Positions 25,004 through 33,729 are shown, counted from the stretch's first letter. The stretch is DNA of 64,000 bases from Nocardiopsis terrae (GCF_014651695.1 NZ_BMXJ01000003.1:213046-277045); one strand, 5' to 3'. Translations and numbers: made by a program. The notes: generated by a model not told the origin, from the letters alone.

Positions 25004-26266
25004 ATGACACACGAGATCCTGGTGCTCGGGGCGGGCTACGCGGGCCTGGCCGCGGCCGGACGGGCCGCCCGCAACATCCGCCGAGACCGGCTCGACGCCC
25101 GCATCACCCTGGTCAACGCAACCCCCAGCTTCGTCGAACGCGTCCGGCTCCATCAGGTCGCCGTCGGTCAGGACGTCGGTGTGCATCCCCTGGCCGCCTC
25201 CCTCGACGGCACCGCGATCGAGCTGGTCGTCGGCGCGGTCGAGGACCTCGACACCGAACGGCGCACGGTTCGGGTGCGTACCGGGCACGGGGAGCGCGAC
25301 CTGGGCTACGACACGCTCGTCTACGCCCTCGGCAGCGACGCCGCGCGGGACGGGGTGCCGGGTGTCGCCGAACACGCCCACGACACGGCCTCGCTGGAGG
25401 CCGCCCGCGCCCTGGAACGGCGGGTACGCGAGGAGGGGCCCCGAACCGTCGCCGTGGTCGGCGGCGGGTTCACCGGCCTCGAGGTGGCCACCGAACTCGC
25501 CGAGAGCCGCCCCGGGCTGCGCGTCGAACTGGTCACCGGTGGCCGGGTCGCCGACGGGGCCGGTCCGCGCGGCCGCGCCCACATCCGCCGGGCCCTGCGC
25601 AGGCTGGGGGTCGGTGTCCGCGAACACGCCCGTGTGGCCGAGGTGGACGCTGACGGCCTCCTGTTGGCCGACGGCTCCCGGGTCGGGGCGCGGCTCGTGG
25701 TCTGGAACGCGGGGTTCGGGGTCGCGGGTCTGGCCGCCGCGGCCGGACTCACGGTGGACGGGCGCGGTCGCGCCGTGGTCGACGGTTTCCAACGCTCGGT
25801 CTCCCACCCCGACGTGTACGTGGTGGGAGACGCCGCGCACGCACCCGGAGTGGGCGGCCGACCCCAGCGGATGTCCTGCGCCATGGGCCTGCCCATGGGG
25901 TGGACCGCCGCGGACGCGGTCACCGCGCACGTGGCCGGGCACGTCCCCGAACTCCCGCCGTACGGTTACCTGTTCCAGTGCGTGAGCCTGGGCCGCCGCG
26001 ACGGACTCGTCCAGTTCGTGCGCGGCGACGACTCCCCCGTCCGCTTCGTCCTCACCGGGCGGTTGGCCGCCCGGTACAAGGAGTTCGTCGTCGCCTCCGC
26101 CTACAGCGGGTTGAACGGCGGGCAGGGGCAGCCCGACCAGTACCTGGCGCTGGCCCGCTGGACCGCCCGGAGCTTCGCCAGGCGTCACGGGGTCCGGCGC
26201 ACGGCCGTCGTCACGGGTTGGCGGGGTCGCCGGGAGCGGGCATCGTCAGTTCCAGACCCTCGTTGA
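25004..26266 (+). CDS. FAD-dependent pyridine-nucleotide-disulfide oxidoreductase, NDH-2-like
   Basis: A 420-residue flavoprotein. ILVLGAGYAGLAAAGRAAR (residues 5-23) is the FAD Rossmann loop and VAVVGGGFTGLEVATELAE (about 148-166) the NAD(P)H loop. The late FAD motif VYVVGDAAHAPGVGG and RMSCAMGLPMGWTAAD follow, as in type II NADH dehydrogenases and related actinobacterial oxidoreductases. No C-terminal amphipathic anchor is obvious. GGAGAGG precedes the ATG. Its last 56 bases overlap the 3' end of the convergent lipoprotein gene. The electron acceptor is unknown; quinone reduction is plausible from family. Confidence 0.85.
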   Translation: MTHEILVLGAGYAGLAAAGRAARNIRRDRLDARITLVNATPSFVERVRLHQVAVGQDVGVHPLAASLDGTAIELVVGAVEDLDTERRTVRVRTGHGERDLGYDTLVYALGSDAARDGVPGVAEHAHDTASLEAARALERRVREEGPRTVAVVGGGFTGLEVATELAESRPGLRVELVTGGRVADGAGPRGRAHIRRALRRLGVGVREHARVAEVDADGLLLADGSRVGARLVVWNAGFGVAGLAAAAGLTVDGRGRAVVDGFQRSVSHPDVYVVGDAAHAPGVGGRPQRMSCAMGLPMGWTAADAVTAHVAGHVPELPPYGYLFQCVSLGRRDGLVQFVRGDDSPVRFVLTGRLAARYKEFVVASAYSGLNGGQGQPDQYLALARWTARSFARRHGVRRTAVVTGWRGRRERASSVPDPR

Positions 26267-27089
26267 CACTGACGAAGATGCGCGAGTGGGTGTACTCGCC
26301 GCTGGTGTGCTCCAGCAGCACCGGGGCCCCCTCCTCGTCCAGCCACAGGGTGAACGGGGAGTCGGGGTACTCCGCCAGCTCGAGGGCGTAGGCGTCGCCC
26401 GAGGCGACGAACTCCGGGACGGTGGAGGTGAAGGTGCCCCTGTAGCTGTGGGCCGGAAGGGTCTCCTGGGCCGAGTCGTGACTACCGTCCTCGTTCCTCG
26501 CCGGGTAGTCCAGGTCGACCTCGACCTCGCCCTCGCCGCCGTGGACCAGGTCCGTGGAGGTCGCCAGGATCTGGGACAGGCCCGCGGCGCCCACCGCGGA
26601 GTCGGCCATGAACTCGTCGGCGGGGGTGGGCTCGGCGGCCTCCGCGAGGAGGCCGTCGCCGATCGCCCACAGGGTGTGCTCGGAGTTGGCGTAGTACACG
26701 GCGTTCAACATTCCCTCTCCGCCCAACTGGGAGTACACGACCTCCTCGGGGGTGCTGGTGTACCGCTGCCTCCCCCCGCGGGCCTTGAAGGGGTCGCCGC
26801 TCTCGTGCTCCAGCCTGACGAAGGTCTCGTAGTCGTCGGCGGTCTCGACGTGCTCCACCGCCGTGCGGATGCTGCTCTCGGCGTCGGCCGGGTCGTGCGG
26901 GGCCTCCTGCGTCTGCCCGGTCTCCTCCGTGTGCTCCTCCGCGCCGCCCTCCGCCGCGGAGCCGCCGAGGCTCTCGGGCAGGTAGGAGCAGCCGACCAGG
27001 GTCAGTGACACGGCGGCGGCGCCCAACACCAGGGGCAGCTTCCCAGCAGTCGGGAAGCATGCGTGATCGGCGGGGCGGGAACGGGACAT
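26211..27089 (-). CDS. lipoprotein of unknown function (LppX/LprG-like layout)
   Basis: A 292-residue lipoprotein. The signal peptide is KLPLVLGAAAVSLTLVGC, with lipidation at the Cys of LVGC. A Glu/Thr-rich spacer follows, then a beta-rich domain (EEVVYSQLGGEGMLNAVYY, SYRGTFTSTVPEF, FTLWLDEEGAPVLLEH). Measuring surface potential for a residue pattern of alternating sheets and one conserved helix is not possible here, but the sequence recalls actinobacterial lipid-binding LppX/LprG lipoproteins. That assignment is tentative. ATG 27089 begins the signal peptide and has a purine-rich GGAGT upstream. The stop lies inside the convergent oxidoreductase gene. Confidence 0.65.
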   Translation of the reverse strand: MSRSRPADHACFPTAGKLPLVLGAAAVSLTLVGCSYLPESLGGSAAEGGAEEHTEETGQTQEAPHDPADAESSIRTAVEHVETADDYETFVRLEHESGDPFKARGGRQRYTSTPEEVVYSQLGGEGMLNAVYYANSEHTLWAIGDGLLAEAAEPTPADEFMADSAVGAAGLSQILATSTDLVHGGEGEVEVDLDYPARNEDGSHDSAQETLPAHSYRGTFTSTVPEFVASGDAYALELAEYPDSPFTLWLDEEGAPVLLEHTSGEYTHSRIFVSVNEGLELTMPAPGDPANP

Positions 27090-27287
27090 GGAGACTCCTT
27101 GCGGGGGCCGGCGGTACGGTCGGGGGCACACGGGTGGACCCGGGGTCGGCCGTGGGCGACAACCGGGTCACGGGGGTAGACGCGTGTCGCGCGGGAACGG
27201 TTCTCCGTTCCCGCGGTGCGGTGCCCCTCCTCGGAGGATCCCCGGCCCGTCCCGTGTCCGATGCCTGACAAGGACGGCACGCGGAGT

Positions 27288-27974
27288 TCAGCGCGCGGAG
27301 TAGCGGTCCCCGGATCCGAGCCGGGGGACCCCGCTGACCCGGACGATCCGGGTGCAGTTGTCCCTGGACCCCTTCACGAACTCCCCGTTGGGCCGGTCGC
27401 TGCGCTCGACCCACTCCTCGGCGGCTCTCGCGCTCGCGCCGCCCGCCATCTGGCGTCGGCGCAGGCGCCGCTCGCGCACCCGGTCCTCGGTCTCGACGTA
27501 CCACAGCTCACCCAGGAGGCCGCGGACCCGTGACCACGGCTTCTCGTCGCTGGCCAGGTAGTTGCCCTCGGTCACGATCAGCCGGGTGTGCGGCTCGACC
27601 ACGTGCTGGGCGGCGATCGGCTCGTGCAGCCTGCGGTCGTAGTCGGGCACGTAGACTGGGTGGTCGGTCTCGGCCAGCAGCCGTCGCACCATCGCCAGGT
27701 AGCCGTGTGCGTCGAAGGTGTCGGGGGCGCCCTTGCGGTTCCGTCGGCCCAACCGGTCCAGTTGGGCGTTGGACAGGTGGAACCCGTCCATGGGCAGGTA
27801 CCCGGCCGTCCCCGGCTCCGAACGCTCGTCGACCGCGCGCACCAGGTAACGGGCCAGGGTGGACTTTCCGGCCGCGGGAGCGCCGGCCAGTCCGAGTACC
27901 ACGCGCCCGGGACCGTCGCAGGAACGCTCCGACGGCACCAGGGCGAGGGCGTCGGCGACGAGGGATTCGAGCAT
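27288..27974 (-). CDS. P-loop nucleoside/carbohydrate kinase (uridine-kinase-like)
   Basis: A 228-residue kinase. Walker A GAPAAGKST is at residues 31-39; YLPMDGFHLSNAQLDRLGRRNRKGAPDTFD is the substrate segment typical of the PRK/uridine-kinase subgroup annotated as nucleoside/nucleotide kinase or fructose-transport kinase; VYVPDYDRRLHEPI and LIVTEGNYLAS follow. The lid has RRRQMAGGASARAAEEWVERSD, and the protein ends RIVRVSGVP. The phosphorylated substrate is not determinable; nucleoside, pantothenate-like or sugar are all possible. It is a solitary gene with 200-base gaps on both sides. Confidence 0.85.
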   Translation of the reverse strand: MLESLVADALALVPSERSCDGPGRVVLGLAGAPAAGKSTLARYLVRAVDERSEPGTAGYLPMDGFHLSNAQLDRLGRRNRKGAPDTFDAHGYLAMVRRLLAETDHPVYVPDYDRRLHEPIAAQHVVEPHTRLIVTEGNYLASDEKPWSRVRGLLGELWYVETEDRVRERRLRRRQMAGGASARAAEEWVERSDRPNGEFVKGSRDNCTRIVRVSGVPRLGSGDRYSAR

Positions 27975-28073
27975 GGTCTCCAGCCTAGGGCGTGTTCGGG
28001 CGCCGCCCGTCGCGAGCGTTGCACGCGTCCGCGAAACGCGCCCCGGAGCCCGGACACGCGGTGCGGGACCCGT

Positions 28074-28120
28074 GGAACACCCGGCCCCGCGCCCGGGGCG
28101 GGTACGGGCCCGGGTGTTCC
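28074..28120 (-). terminator. candidate hairpin between NUDIX-like and kinase genes
   Basis: GGAACACCCGG (28074-28084) pairs perfectly with 28110-28120; the 25-base interior is also GC-palindromic. It lies downstream of the minus-strand NUDIX-like gene and ahead of the kinase gene. Confidence 0.5.
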
Positions 28121-28181
28121 GGAGCCGGGGGCACGTCCGCGGTGCCCCCGGCGGGGGTGCTCCGCCGGGGAACGCGTCCGG

Positions 28182-28718
28182 TCAGGGGGCGTGGCCGACG
28201 TAGGCGAGCGCCTGGCGGACCAGTACGCCCTGACCGCCGGGCATCTCCGCGCGCACCTGCGGGCTGGTGGCCTCCTCCGGGGTGAACCACACCAGGTCCA
28301 GGGCGTCCTGGCGGGGCTGGCAGTCACCGCTCACCGGGACGACGTAGGCCATGGCCACAGCGTGCTGGCGGGGGTCGTGGAACGGCGTCACGCCCGGGGT
28401 GGGGAAGTACTCGGCGACGGTGAAGGGCTGGGGGGAGCTGGGGATGCGGGGCAGGGCGACCGGTCCCAGGTCCTTCTCCAGATGGCGCAGGAGCGCGTCC
28501 CGGACCCGCTCGTGGTACAGCACCCGCCCGGAGACCACCGAACGGTTGAAGGTGCCGTCGGGGTCGGCCCGCATCAGCAGCCCCACGTGGGTGACCGAAC
28601 CGGCCTCGTCCACTCGGACGGGTACCGCCTGGACGTAGAGCACGGGTATACGGGCGCGGACGCTCTCCAACTCCGCGGAGGAGAACCAGCCGGGCTGGGT
28701 GTCGGCGGTTTCGGTCAT
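28182..28718 (-). CDS. NUDIX-fold protein of the DUF4916 type
   Basis: A 178-residue cytosolic protein. GWFSSAELESVRARIPVLYVQAVPVRVD opens the domain, VGLLMRADPDGTFNRSVVSGRV follows, and the C-terminus has DLVWFTPEEATSPQVRAEMPGGQGVLVRQALAYVG. This matches the actinobacterial DUF4916 family of NUDIX-related proteins. The canonical NUDIX box GX5EX7REUXEEXGU is not recognisable, so hydrolase activity is doubtful. ATG 28718 gives the family length; ATG 28790 would add 24 low-complexity residues. Confidence 0.75.
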   Translation of the reverse strand: MTETADTQPGWFSSAELESVRARIPVLYVQAVPVRVDEAGSVTHVGLLMRADPDGTFNRSVVSGRVLYHERVRDALLRHLEKDLGPVALPRIPSSPQPFTVAEYFPTPGVTPFHDPRQHAVAMAYVVPVSGDCQPRQDALDLVWFTPEEATSPQVRAEMPGGQGVLVRQALAYVGHAP

Positions 28719-29122
28719 CGGGTTCGCGGCCGTCCCGTTGCGCGGGGCAGTGGACGGGCCGCTCCCTCCCTTCGCTCTCTGCGTGTCCATGGGGGCGGCG
28801 GGCCCCGTACCCCGTCGGGGGCGGTGGCACACCGACCGTCACACGGGTGTCCAAGTACCGCTTCTACCGCACCGGCGCGCGGAAAGCACGGTGCGGGTGC
28901 CTCTCCCGGAGTGTCCGAGAGAAGAGGGCGGGCCCCGGACGGGGCCCGCGCGAGATCACGGTCGAAGGCCGAGGAGGGTGACGCCGAGGTGTCCTTGAGG
29001 CCACACCCGCGAGGATTCGAGGGTTTTTCTCATGGAGGGCCTCCCGGAACCTACCTGGAGAGGTTACGATCTCGTACGCGGTTGCGTAGTGGAAAGGTTA
29101 CGTCCGGTGAGAGGTGGCCCGA
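28719..29122. other. 404-base divergent intergenic region
   Basis: Separates the NUDIX-like gene from the STAS gene. It holds a hairpin (28928-28949) and an AT-richer patch at 29060-29105 with two GGTTACG repeats (29057 and 29095), which probably contains the STAS promoter. No further gene is supported. Confidence 0.35.
28928..28949. terminator. hairpin in the intergenic region upstream of the STAS gene
   Basis: A perfect 9-bp stem GCGGGCCCC/GGGGCCCGC with loop GGAC. No gene ends directly before it, so it may be a leader structure instead of a terminator. Confidence 0.4.
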
Positions 29123-29527
29123 GTGGCGAAGGATGCCCTGTTCTCGGCCCAGGAACGTTTTCCCTGTACGGGAGCGACGGTGGTGCGCGTCCACGGCGAA
29201 GTGGACCTGGCCACCGCCGACCACCTGCGTGACCGGTTGCTCCAGGCCGCGGAGGCGTCCCGGTGCGACTGCCTGATCGTGGACATGTCCGGTCTCGGCT
29301 TCTTCGACGCGAGCGGAGTGCGCGCCCTGGTCTCGGTCTACCAGGTCCTGACCCGGCAGGGGCGCCACGTGGTCCTCGCCGAACCGGCGCCCATCGCAGA
29401 ACGGGTCCTGGACGCCCTCGGCATGCGGCGCCTGTTCGAGGTCTACCCCATGGTGGAGATGGCGCTCACCCACACCAGCGGCCTGCGTGTGGACGGCGAA
29501 CCCATCTTCGACAAGCCGGTTCCCTAG
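29123..29527 (+). CDS. STAS-domain anti-sigma factor antagonist
   Basis: A 134-residue single STAS domain of the SpoIIAA/RsbV type. VVRVHGEVDLATADHLRDRL, CLIVDMSGLGFFDASGVRALV and EMALTH-like end match the fold. Ser64 in DASGVRAL is the expected phosphorylation site used in partner switching with an RsbW-type kinase. No kinase or sigma factor gene is adjacent, so its partners lie elsewhere. GTG 29123 is 7 bases behind GAGAGG; GTG 29114 is the other possible start. Confidence 0.88.
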   Translation: MAKDALFSAQERFPCTGATVVRVHGEVDLATADHLRDRLLQAAEASRCDCLIVDMSGLGFFDASGVRALVSVYQVLTRQGRHVVLAEPAPIAERVLDALGMRRLFEVYPMVEMALTHTSGLRVDGEPIFDKPVP

Positions 29528-29545
29528 CCGGTCCTCCCGACCGGC
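29527..29545. terminator. terminator between convergent STAS and PH-domain genes
   Basis: GCCGGTC/GACCGGC stem with a 5-base loop begins at the last base of the STAS gene. A second GC hairpin-prone stretch follows up to 29625. Confidence 0.55.
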
Positions 29546-29634
29546 CCGCGTCCCGGGCGTGCGCCGGACCCGTACCGACCGGCCCGGCCGACGCCCCGGG
29601 GAAGAGGGGCGCCGACCGCGGGCCGGCGAACCCC

Positions 29635-31437
29635 CTAGGGGAGGGCGGAGGGGCGCTCGGGCTCCGAGGAGCCCTGATCACGGACCAGGAACGGCGCGAG
29701 GAGTTCGGGAACGGCCTCGTCCGCCCAGGCCAGCCCCTGCCCCAGGCCCACGTCCTGGGCGGTGTACAGCCCCTCTCCGGACGCCGTGGTCGCCGACACG
29801 TCGGCCAGGCCGAGCCTGCGCTGGAACGGTGAGCGCGTGACCCGCCAACCGATCACCGACGAACGCTCCAGGGTGACCGTGTCCCGGACCGCCATACCCT
29901 TGCGCACCACCAGGTACCTGGGGTGCAGACCGTGGGCCAGGCCCCGGTAGGAACCGACCGCGTACCAGAACGCCACCACGACGCCCAGCAGCGCCACCGC
30001 GATCCATCCCCAGCCCGGGGCGGCCTCCGCGCTGGGGGAGATCAACGGAACCGGCATGAACTCCGCCTCCGTCTCCTGCAGGACGTTCCACCAGGACTCC
30101 GTGGCGAGCTGTTGCGCCCACGCGAGCACCCCGGCCAGAGCCAGGACGGCCACGGAGCCGAGTGCGGCACGGGTGAACCTGCGGCGCAGTGCCGCCTTCG
30201 GGTGCCGGGCCAACGGCACGTCCAGGGCGGAGTCGGGCTCGCGCATCAGGGCCGCGCCCAGCTCGCGGGCGCGCCTGACCGGCATCGCGGGGGACAGGCG
30301 GCTCTTGGCCTCGGTCTTCTGCGCGTCACCCGCGGACAGGCCCGTCGCCACCGCCCTGATGGACGCCCCGCCCACCGAGCGCAGCACGAACGGCTCGTGC
30401 AGGACCACACCGTTGAGGCGACGGCCCTCCACCGACAGGGACACACTGGTCAGCAGCCCCCGGCGCAGCCGCACCGTGCCGTCCTGCTCGCGGAGGAGCC
30501 GGTAGTCCCACCAGGTCTCCACCGCGGTGGCGACCAGGACGACCACCCCGGACAGCAGCAGACCGAGCAGGGTGACGGGTAGGACCACCAGCAGCCGGCC
30601 CATCACGAAGCTGGACATCTCCTGGGCGCTGGGCAGGCCGGCCTGTTCGGAGATCCACTGCCAGCCGTGGCCGCCGGTCTGCGCGTTGAGGCCGACCAGA
30701 GCGGCGATCACACCGAGCCCGACGCCGAAGGTCGCGGTGGTGGCGGGCGCGTAGGCGAACCAGCGCGGGTTCAGCCGGACCAGTTCGGTCCCGTCGTCCT
30801 CGGCCTCCTCCTCGCCGGTGCCCTCCCCGCCGTCCGGGGAGCCCGTGGCCGGCGCGGCCCGGCGCAGGAGCTCGCGGCGCAGCCGCTCACCCTGTCCCGC
30901 CGTGACGTAGAGCAGCTGGAGCTGGTCGGTGCCGCCCGCGCCGGCCGACTCGCCGGTCCCCACGGTCACCGAGCACAGGCCGAAGATCCGCACGTAGATC
31001 GGTGCGGCCACGTCCACGCTGCGCACGCGTTCACGGGGGATGGAGCGGTAGGCCTTGGCGATGATCCCCGAGCGCATCTCCATGCGTTCGGGGGTGACCC
31101 GGTACCGGGTGGCGCGGAGCCGGAGCAGGTCGAGGTAGGTCATCAGGGCGATGAAGGCCAGGGTCGCGGGCAGGGGCAGCAGCGCCCACAGGTTCGAGAC
31201 GTCCACGACGAACAGGACGACGGTCCCGACGATCGCGGCGGGCACCATGAACAGTGCCACGACCACGGTGCTGGCCCACACGCTGAGTGTGCTCAGGCCC
31301 TCCCACCGGACCTCCTCGCCCTGGTCCTGGCCGGGTTCCCGGCTCTGCCCCTGCGGGAGCTCCCCGTGTTGTTCTCCCTCATGCTGTTCCTCGTCGTGCT
31401 GTTCCCCGTCCGGGTGGTGGTCGTCGTGGGAGGTCAT
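29635..31437 (-). CDS. bacterial PH-domain membrane protein (YdbT-like)
   Basis: A 600-residue protein. An acidic His/Glu-rich cytoplasmic head (about 55 residues) is followed by two hydrophobic helices (STVVVALFMVPAAIVGTVVLF and LLPLPATLAFIALMTYL). A first bPH2 domain then shows RYRVTPERMEMRSGIIAKAYRSIPRERVRSVDV and SVTVGTG. Two further helix-pair plus bPH2 units follow, ending YLVVRKGMAVRDTVTLERSSVIGWRVTRSPFQRRLGLADVSATTASG. The YdbT/YdbS pair in Bacillus protects against certain antimicrobial compounds; the function here is unproven. The ATG overlaps the stop of the small PH gene as ATGA, so translation is probably coupled. Confidence 0.85.
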   Translation of the reverse strand: MTSHDDHHPDGEQHDEEQHEGEQHGELPQGQSREPGQDQGEEVRWEGLSTLSVWASTVVVALFMVPAAIVGTVVLFVVDVSNLWALLPLPATLAFIALMTYLDLLRLRATRYRVTPERMEMRSGIIAKAYRSIPRERVRSVDVAAPIYVRIFGLCSVTVGTGESAGAGGTDQLQLLYVTAGQGERLRRELLRRAAPATGSPDGGEGTGEEEAEDDGTELVRLNPRWFAYAPATTATFGVGLGVIAALVGLNAQTGGHGWQWISEQAGLPSAQEMSSFVMGRLLVVLPVTLLGLLLSGVVVLVATAVETWWDYRLLREQDGTVRLRRGLLTSVSLSVEGRRLNGVVLHEPFVLRSVGGASIRAVATGLSAGDAQKTEAKSRLSPAMPVRRARELGAALMREPDSALDVPLARHPKAALRRRFTRAALGSVAVLALAGVLAWAQQLATESWWNVLQETEAEFMPVPLISPSAEAAPGWGWIAVALLGVVVAFWYAVGSYRGLAHGLHPRYLVVRKGMAVRDTVTLERSSVIGWRVTRSPFQRRLGLADVSATTASGEGLYTAQDVGLGQGLAWADEAVPELLAPFLVRDQGSSEPERPSALP

Positions 31438-31931
31438 GTCGCGTCCCCCGGGATCGCCTCGGTGCTGTCGGTGAGCTGGTCGGCGACCTCGGTCGCCAAC
31501 GTGTGGTCCAGGCCGCTGATCTCGATGGGGCCGGCGGCGGACGCGGTCGTCACGGTCACGCTCGACAGCCCGAACACCCGCTGCAGTGGTCCGCGTGCGG
31601 TGTCGACGGTCTGGATGCGCGACATCGGGGCGACCCGCCACTCCTGCCAGAGCCACCCGCTGGAGGTGTAGACGGCAGTGTCGGTGATCTCCCAGCGGTG
31701 GACGCGGAAACGCCACTGTGGCATCGCCACGGTGATCAGGAGCCCCACCCCGCCCAGGATCCCGGCGGCGATCAGGAACCACGGACGCACCGGCTCCCAG
31801 ATCAGCGCGGGCACCACGGGCACGACGGTGAGGACGACCGTCACCGCGAGGGACCGGGTCGTCCACCACCAGACGGCGCGTCGGTCCACACGGTGGTTGG
31901 GCGGGCGCAGGCGTGGGGCGTCGGTGTTCAT
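31434..31931 (-). CDS. small PH-domain membrane protein (YdbS-like)
   Basis: A 165-residue protein with two transmembrane helices (SLAVTVVLTVVPVVPALIW and FLIAAGILGGVGLLITVAM). One bPH2 domain contains RVHRWEITDTAVYTSSGWLWQEWRVAPMSRIQTVDTARGPLQRVFGLSSVTVTTAS. The pair with the larger PH protein reproduces the YdbS-YdbT gene order. It is divergent from the SPFH gene with a palindromic operator in between, so both arms are probably controlled together. Confidence 0.85.
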   Translation of the reverse strand: MNTDAPRLRPPNHRVDRRAVWWWTTRSLAVTVVLTVVPVVPALIWEPVRPWFLIAAGILGGVGLLITVAMPQWRFRVHRWEITDTAVYTSSGWLWQEWRVAPMSRIQTVDTARGPLQRVFGLSSVTVTTASAAGPIEISGLDHTLATEVADQLTDSTEAIPGDAT

Positions 31932-31985
31932 CGGGTCGACGTCTCCTCTCGGTCGGTGGCCCCGGGGGCGGGGTGCCTATTAAAA

Positions 31986-32006
31986 GTGATATCACAATGC
32001 TATGCT
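31986..32006. promoter_or_regulatory. palindrome GTGATATCAC and TATGCT -10 box in the PH/SPFH divergent region
   Basis: GTGATATCAC (31986-31995) is a perfect 10-bp palindrome in an AT-rich patch. TATGCT (32001-32006) follows at -10 distance for the SPFH gene, and a second half-site TCATCAC lies at 32011-32017. A regulator bound here would overlap the SPFH promoter and the upstream region of the PH genes. The ribbon-helix-helix protein at 32978 is the nearest candidate. Confidence 0.6.
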
Positions 32007-32052
32007 CAAGTCATCACCTGAAAGAGCTGCAGCCCAGGAGGGCGGAAAACCG

Positions 32053-32961
32053 ATGAGCGACACCCCCAGTGTCACCAGACCCGCACCGCAGTACCGGGAA
32101 CGCGCGGCCTTCGGCTACGGCGGGATCCCCGTGTTCGCGGTGGCCGTCGTACTCTTCCTCGGCGGCGGCGGGATCGCTCTCCTACCGCTGATCGGATTTC
32201 CCGGAGCGCTGATCGCCGTGGGTGTCGTGATCGCCGCCGCCGGTCTCGTGCTCTCGATCGGGCTGACCATGGTCGCGCCCAACGAGGCCCAGGTCGTCCA
32301 GTTCTTCGGCCGCTACGTCGGAACCATCCGCACCGACGGTCTGCGCTGGGTCAACCCGCTGACCGTGCGCAACGCGATCTCCACCAGGATCCGTAACCAC
32401 GAGACCTCCGTCATGAAGGTCAACGACGCCTCCGGCAGCCCGATCGAGATCGCGGCCGTCGTCGTCTGGCAGGTGGAGGACACCGCCCGGGCCTCCTTCG
32501 AGGTGGACGACTTCATCCAGTTCGTCTCCACCCAGACCGAGGCCGCGGTCCGACACATCGCGGGCAAGTACCCCTACGACTCCTACGGCGACGAGGCCGC
32601 TCCCTCACTGCGCGACAGCGCCGACGCCATCACCGAACAGCTGTCCAAGGAGGTCGCCGAGCGGGTCGACGCGGCGGGCGTGAAGATCGTGGAGTCCCGG
32701 TTCACCCACCTGGCCTACGCCCCCGAGATCGCCCAGGCCATGCTGCAGCGCCAGCAGGCCAGCGCCATGATCGCGGCCCGCGCCGAGATCGTCGAGGGCG
32801 CCGTCAGCCTGGTCGACCGAGCCCTGGAGCGCCTGGCGGACGAGAACGTGGTGGACCTCGACGAGGAGCGCAAGGCAGCCATGGTCAGCAACCTGCTCGT
32901 GGTGCTGTGCTCGGACCGCCCCGCCAGTCCCGTCGTCAACACCGGGACCCTCTACCAGTAG
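32053..32961 (+). CDS. SPFH/band-7 (stomatin/prohibitin-like) membrane protein
   Basis: A 302-residue protein. Two hydrophobic segments ([21 protein letters not shown] and [21 protein letters not shown]) anchor it. The SPFH domain follows: [71 protein letters not shown] and a coiled-coil stretch with [29 protein letters not shown] proteins form membrane rings or scaffolds that shelter proteases and other complexes. ATG 32053 has AGGAGGGCGG upstream. It is followed 16 bases later by an RHH protein, forming an operon common in actinobacteria. Confidence 0.9.
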   Translation: MSDTPSVTRPAPQYRERAAFGYGGIPVFAVAVVLFLGGGGIALLPLIGFPGALIAVGVVIAAAGLVLSIGLTMVAPNEAQVVQFFGRYVGTIRTDGLRWVNPLTVRNAISTRIRNHETSVMKVNDASGSPIEIAAVVVWQVEDTARASFEVDDFIQFVSTQTEAAVRHIAGKYPYDSYGDEAAPSLRDSADAITEQLSKEVAERVDAAGVKIVESRFTHLAYAPEIAQAMLQRQQASAMIAARAEIVEGAVSLVDRALERLADENVVDLDEERKAAMVSNLLVVLCSDRPASPVVNTGTLYQ

Positions 32962-32977
32962 ATCCGGGTGAGGTGCC

Positions 32978-33208
32978 GTGCCCGAGCGCAAGAAGGTACT
33001 GCTGCGGCTCGACCCCGCCGTCCACGACGCGATCGCGCGCTGGGCCGGGCACGAGTTGCGCAGTACCAACGCCCAGATCGAGTTCCTCCTGCGCCGTGCC
33101 CTGGAGGAGGCGGGGCGGATGCCCAAGGAGGCGGGGGACCTCCCCCGCAGGGGTAGACCCCGCAGAACCGGGCCCGACCCCGGGGAGACGGGAAGCGCGC
33201 AGGAATGA
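32978..33208 (+). CDS. Arc-type ribbon-helix-helix DNA-binding protein
   Basis: A 76-residue protein. KKVLLRLDPAVHDAIARWAGHELRSTNAQIEFLLRRALEEAGR is a ribbon-helix-helix dimerisation/DNA-binding fold (KVLLRL strand plus two helices); the tail is Pro/Arg-rich and disordered. GTG 32978 has GTGAGGT upstream. It is translationally linked to the SPFH gene (16-base gap) and may be the autoregulator acting on the 31986-31995 palindrome; that is inference. Confidence 0.85.
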   Translation: MPERKKVLLRLDPAVHDAIARWAGHELRSTNAQIEFLLRRALEEAGRMPKEAGDLPRRGRPRRTGPDPGETGSAQE

Positions 33209-33223
33209 CCCCGAGAACGTGCA

Positions 33224-33256
33224 GGAGCCGGGTACCCGAAGGGGGCACCCGGCTCC
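33224..33256. terminator. bidirectional terminator between RHH gene and Uma2 remnant
   Basis: GGAGCCGGGT (33224-33233) pairs with 33247-33256, closing a 13-base loop that has its own partial complementarity. Both flanking genes converge on it. Confidence 0.7.
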
Positions 33257-33274
33257 GCGCCGTCGTGGCGGGGC

Positions 33275-33580
33275 CTACGCGTCGCTCTCCGCATCCTCGG
33301 CGCTGATGACCACCAGGTCCGGGATGCGGTGATGGGTCCTGTCCGCGTTGAAGTTGATGCCGGGGCCGGTGACGACCTCGCACTCCACCGGCGCCATGAT
33401 TTCCAGGTGAATGCTGAGGCGGGATTCGACGCGGCTGTACAGGAACACGGGTGCGGGGGACACGTCAAGCCTCCCGTCGACCAGCTCGTAGCGCCGTCCG
33501 TCGTCCGGCGTGCGTTGCAGGTCGTCCACGGTGAGCGGTGCCGGTTCCAGGTCCGTCTTACCGGTAGTCATGACACTCAT
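33275..33580 (-). pseudogene. C-terminally truncated Uma2-family nuclease-like protein
   Basis: A 101-residue product. LTVDDLQRTPDDGRRYELVDGRLDVSPAP, FLYSRVESRLSIHLEI and the first catalytic region TGPGINFNADRTHHRIPDLVVIS match Uma2 (DUF820), a PD-(D/E)XK-fold family of usually about 190 residues. The protein stops right after the PDLVVIS strand. It lacks the second acidic-x-Lys strand and the C-terminal helix, so nuclease activity is not expected. No continuation is seen in other frames before the terminator. ATG 33580 follows GAGGAGG. It is probably a decayed copy. Confidence 0.7.
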
Positions 33581-33697
33581 CCTGCCTCCTCGATCGCATG
33601 GAGACCAGCGTGTCGGGGCTCCGGGGCGCGCGGGTCGGAATGACGAAATTCGCGAGTAAGTGCCCACATCATTCGCCTTCCCGGGATGCCCGTGACC

Positions 33698-33729
33698 GAC
33701 GGGGGCGGGGGCGCGCCCCCGCCCCCGTC
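33698..33729 (-). terminator. terminator palindrome after the flavin dehydrogenase gene
   Basis: A 32-bp perfect palindrome of G-runs and C-runs lies 5 bases beyond the stop of the minus-strand dehydrogenase gene. Confidence 0.75.
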
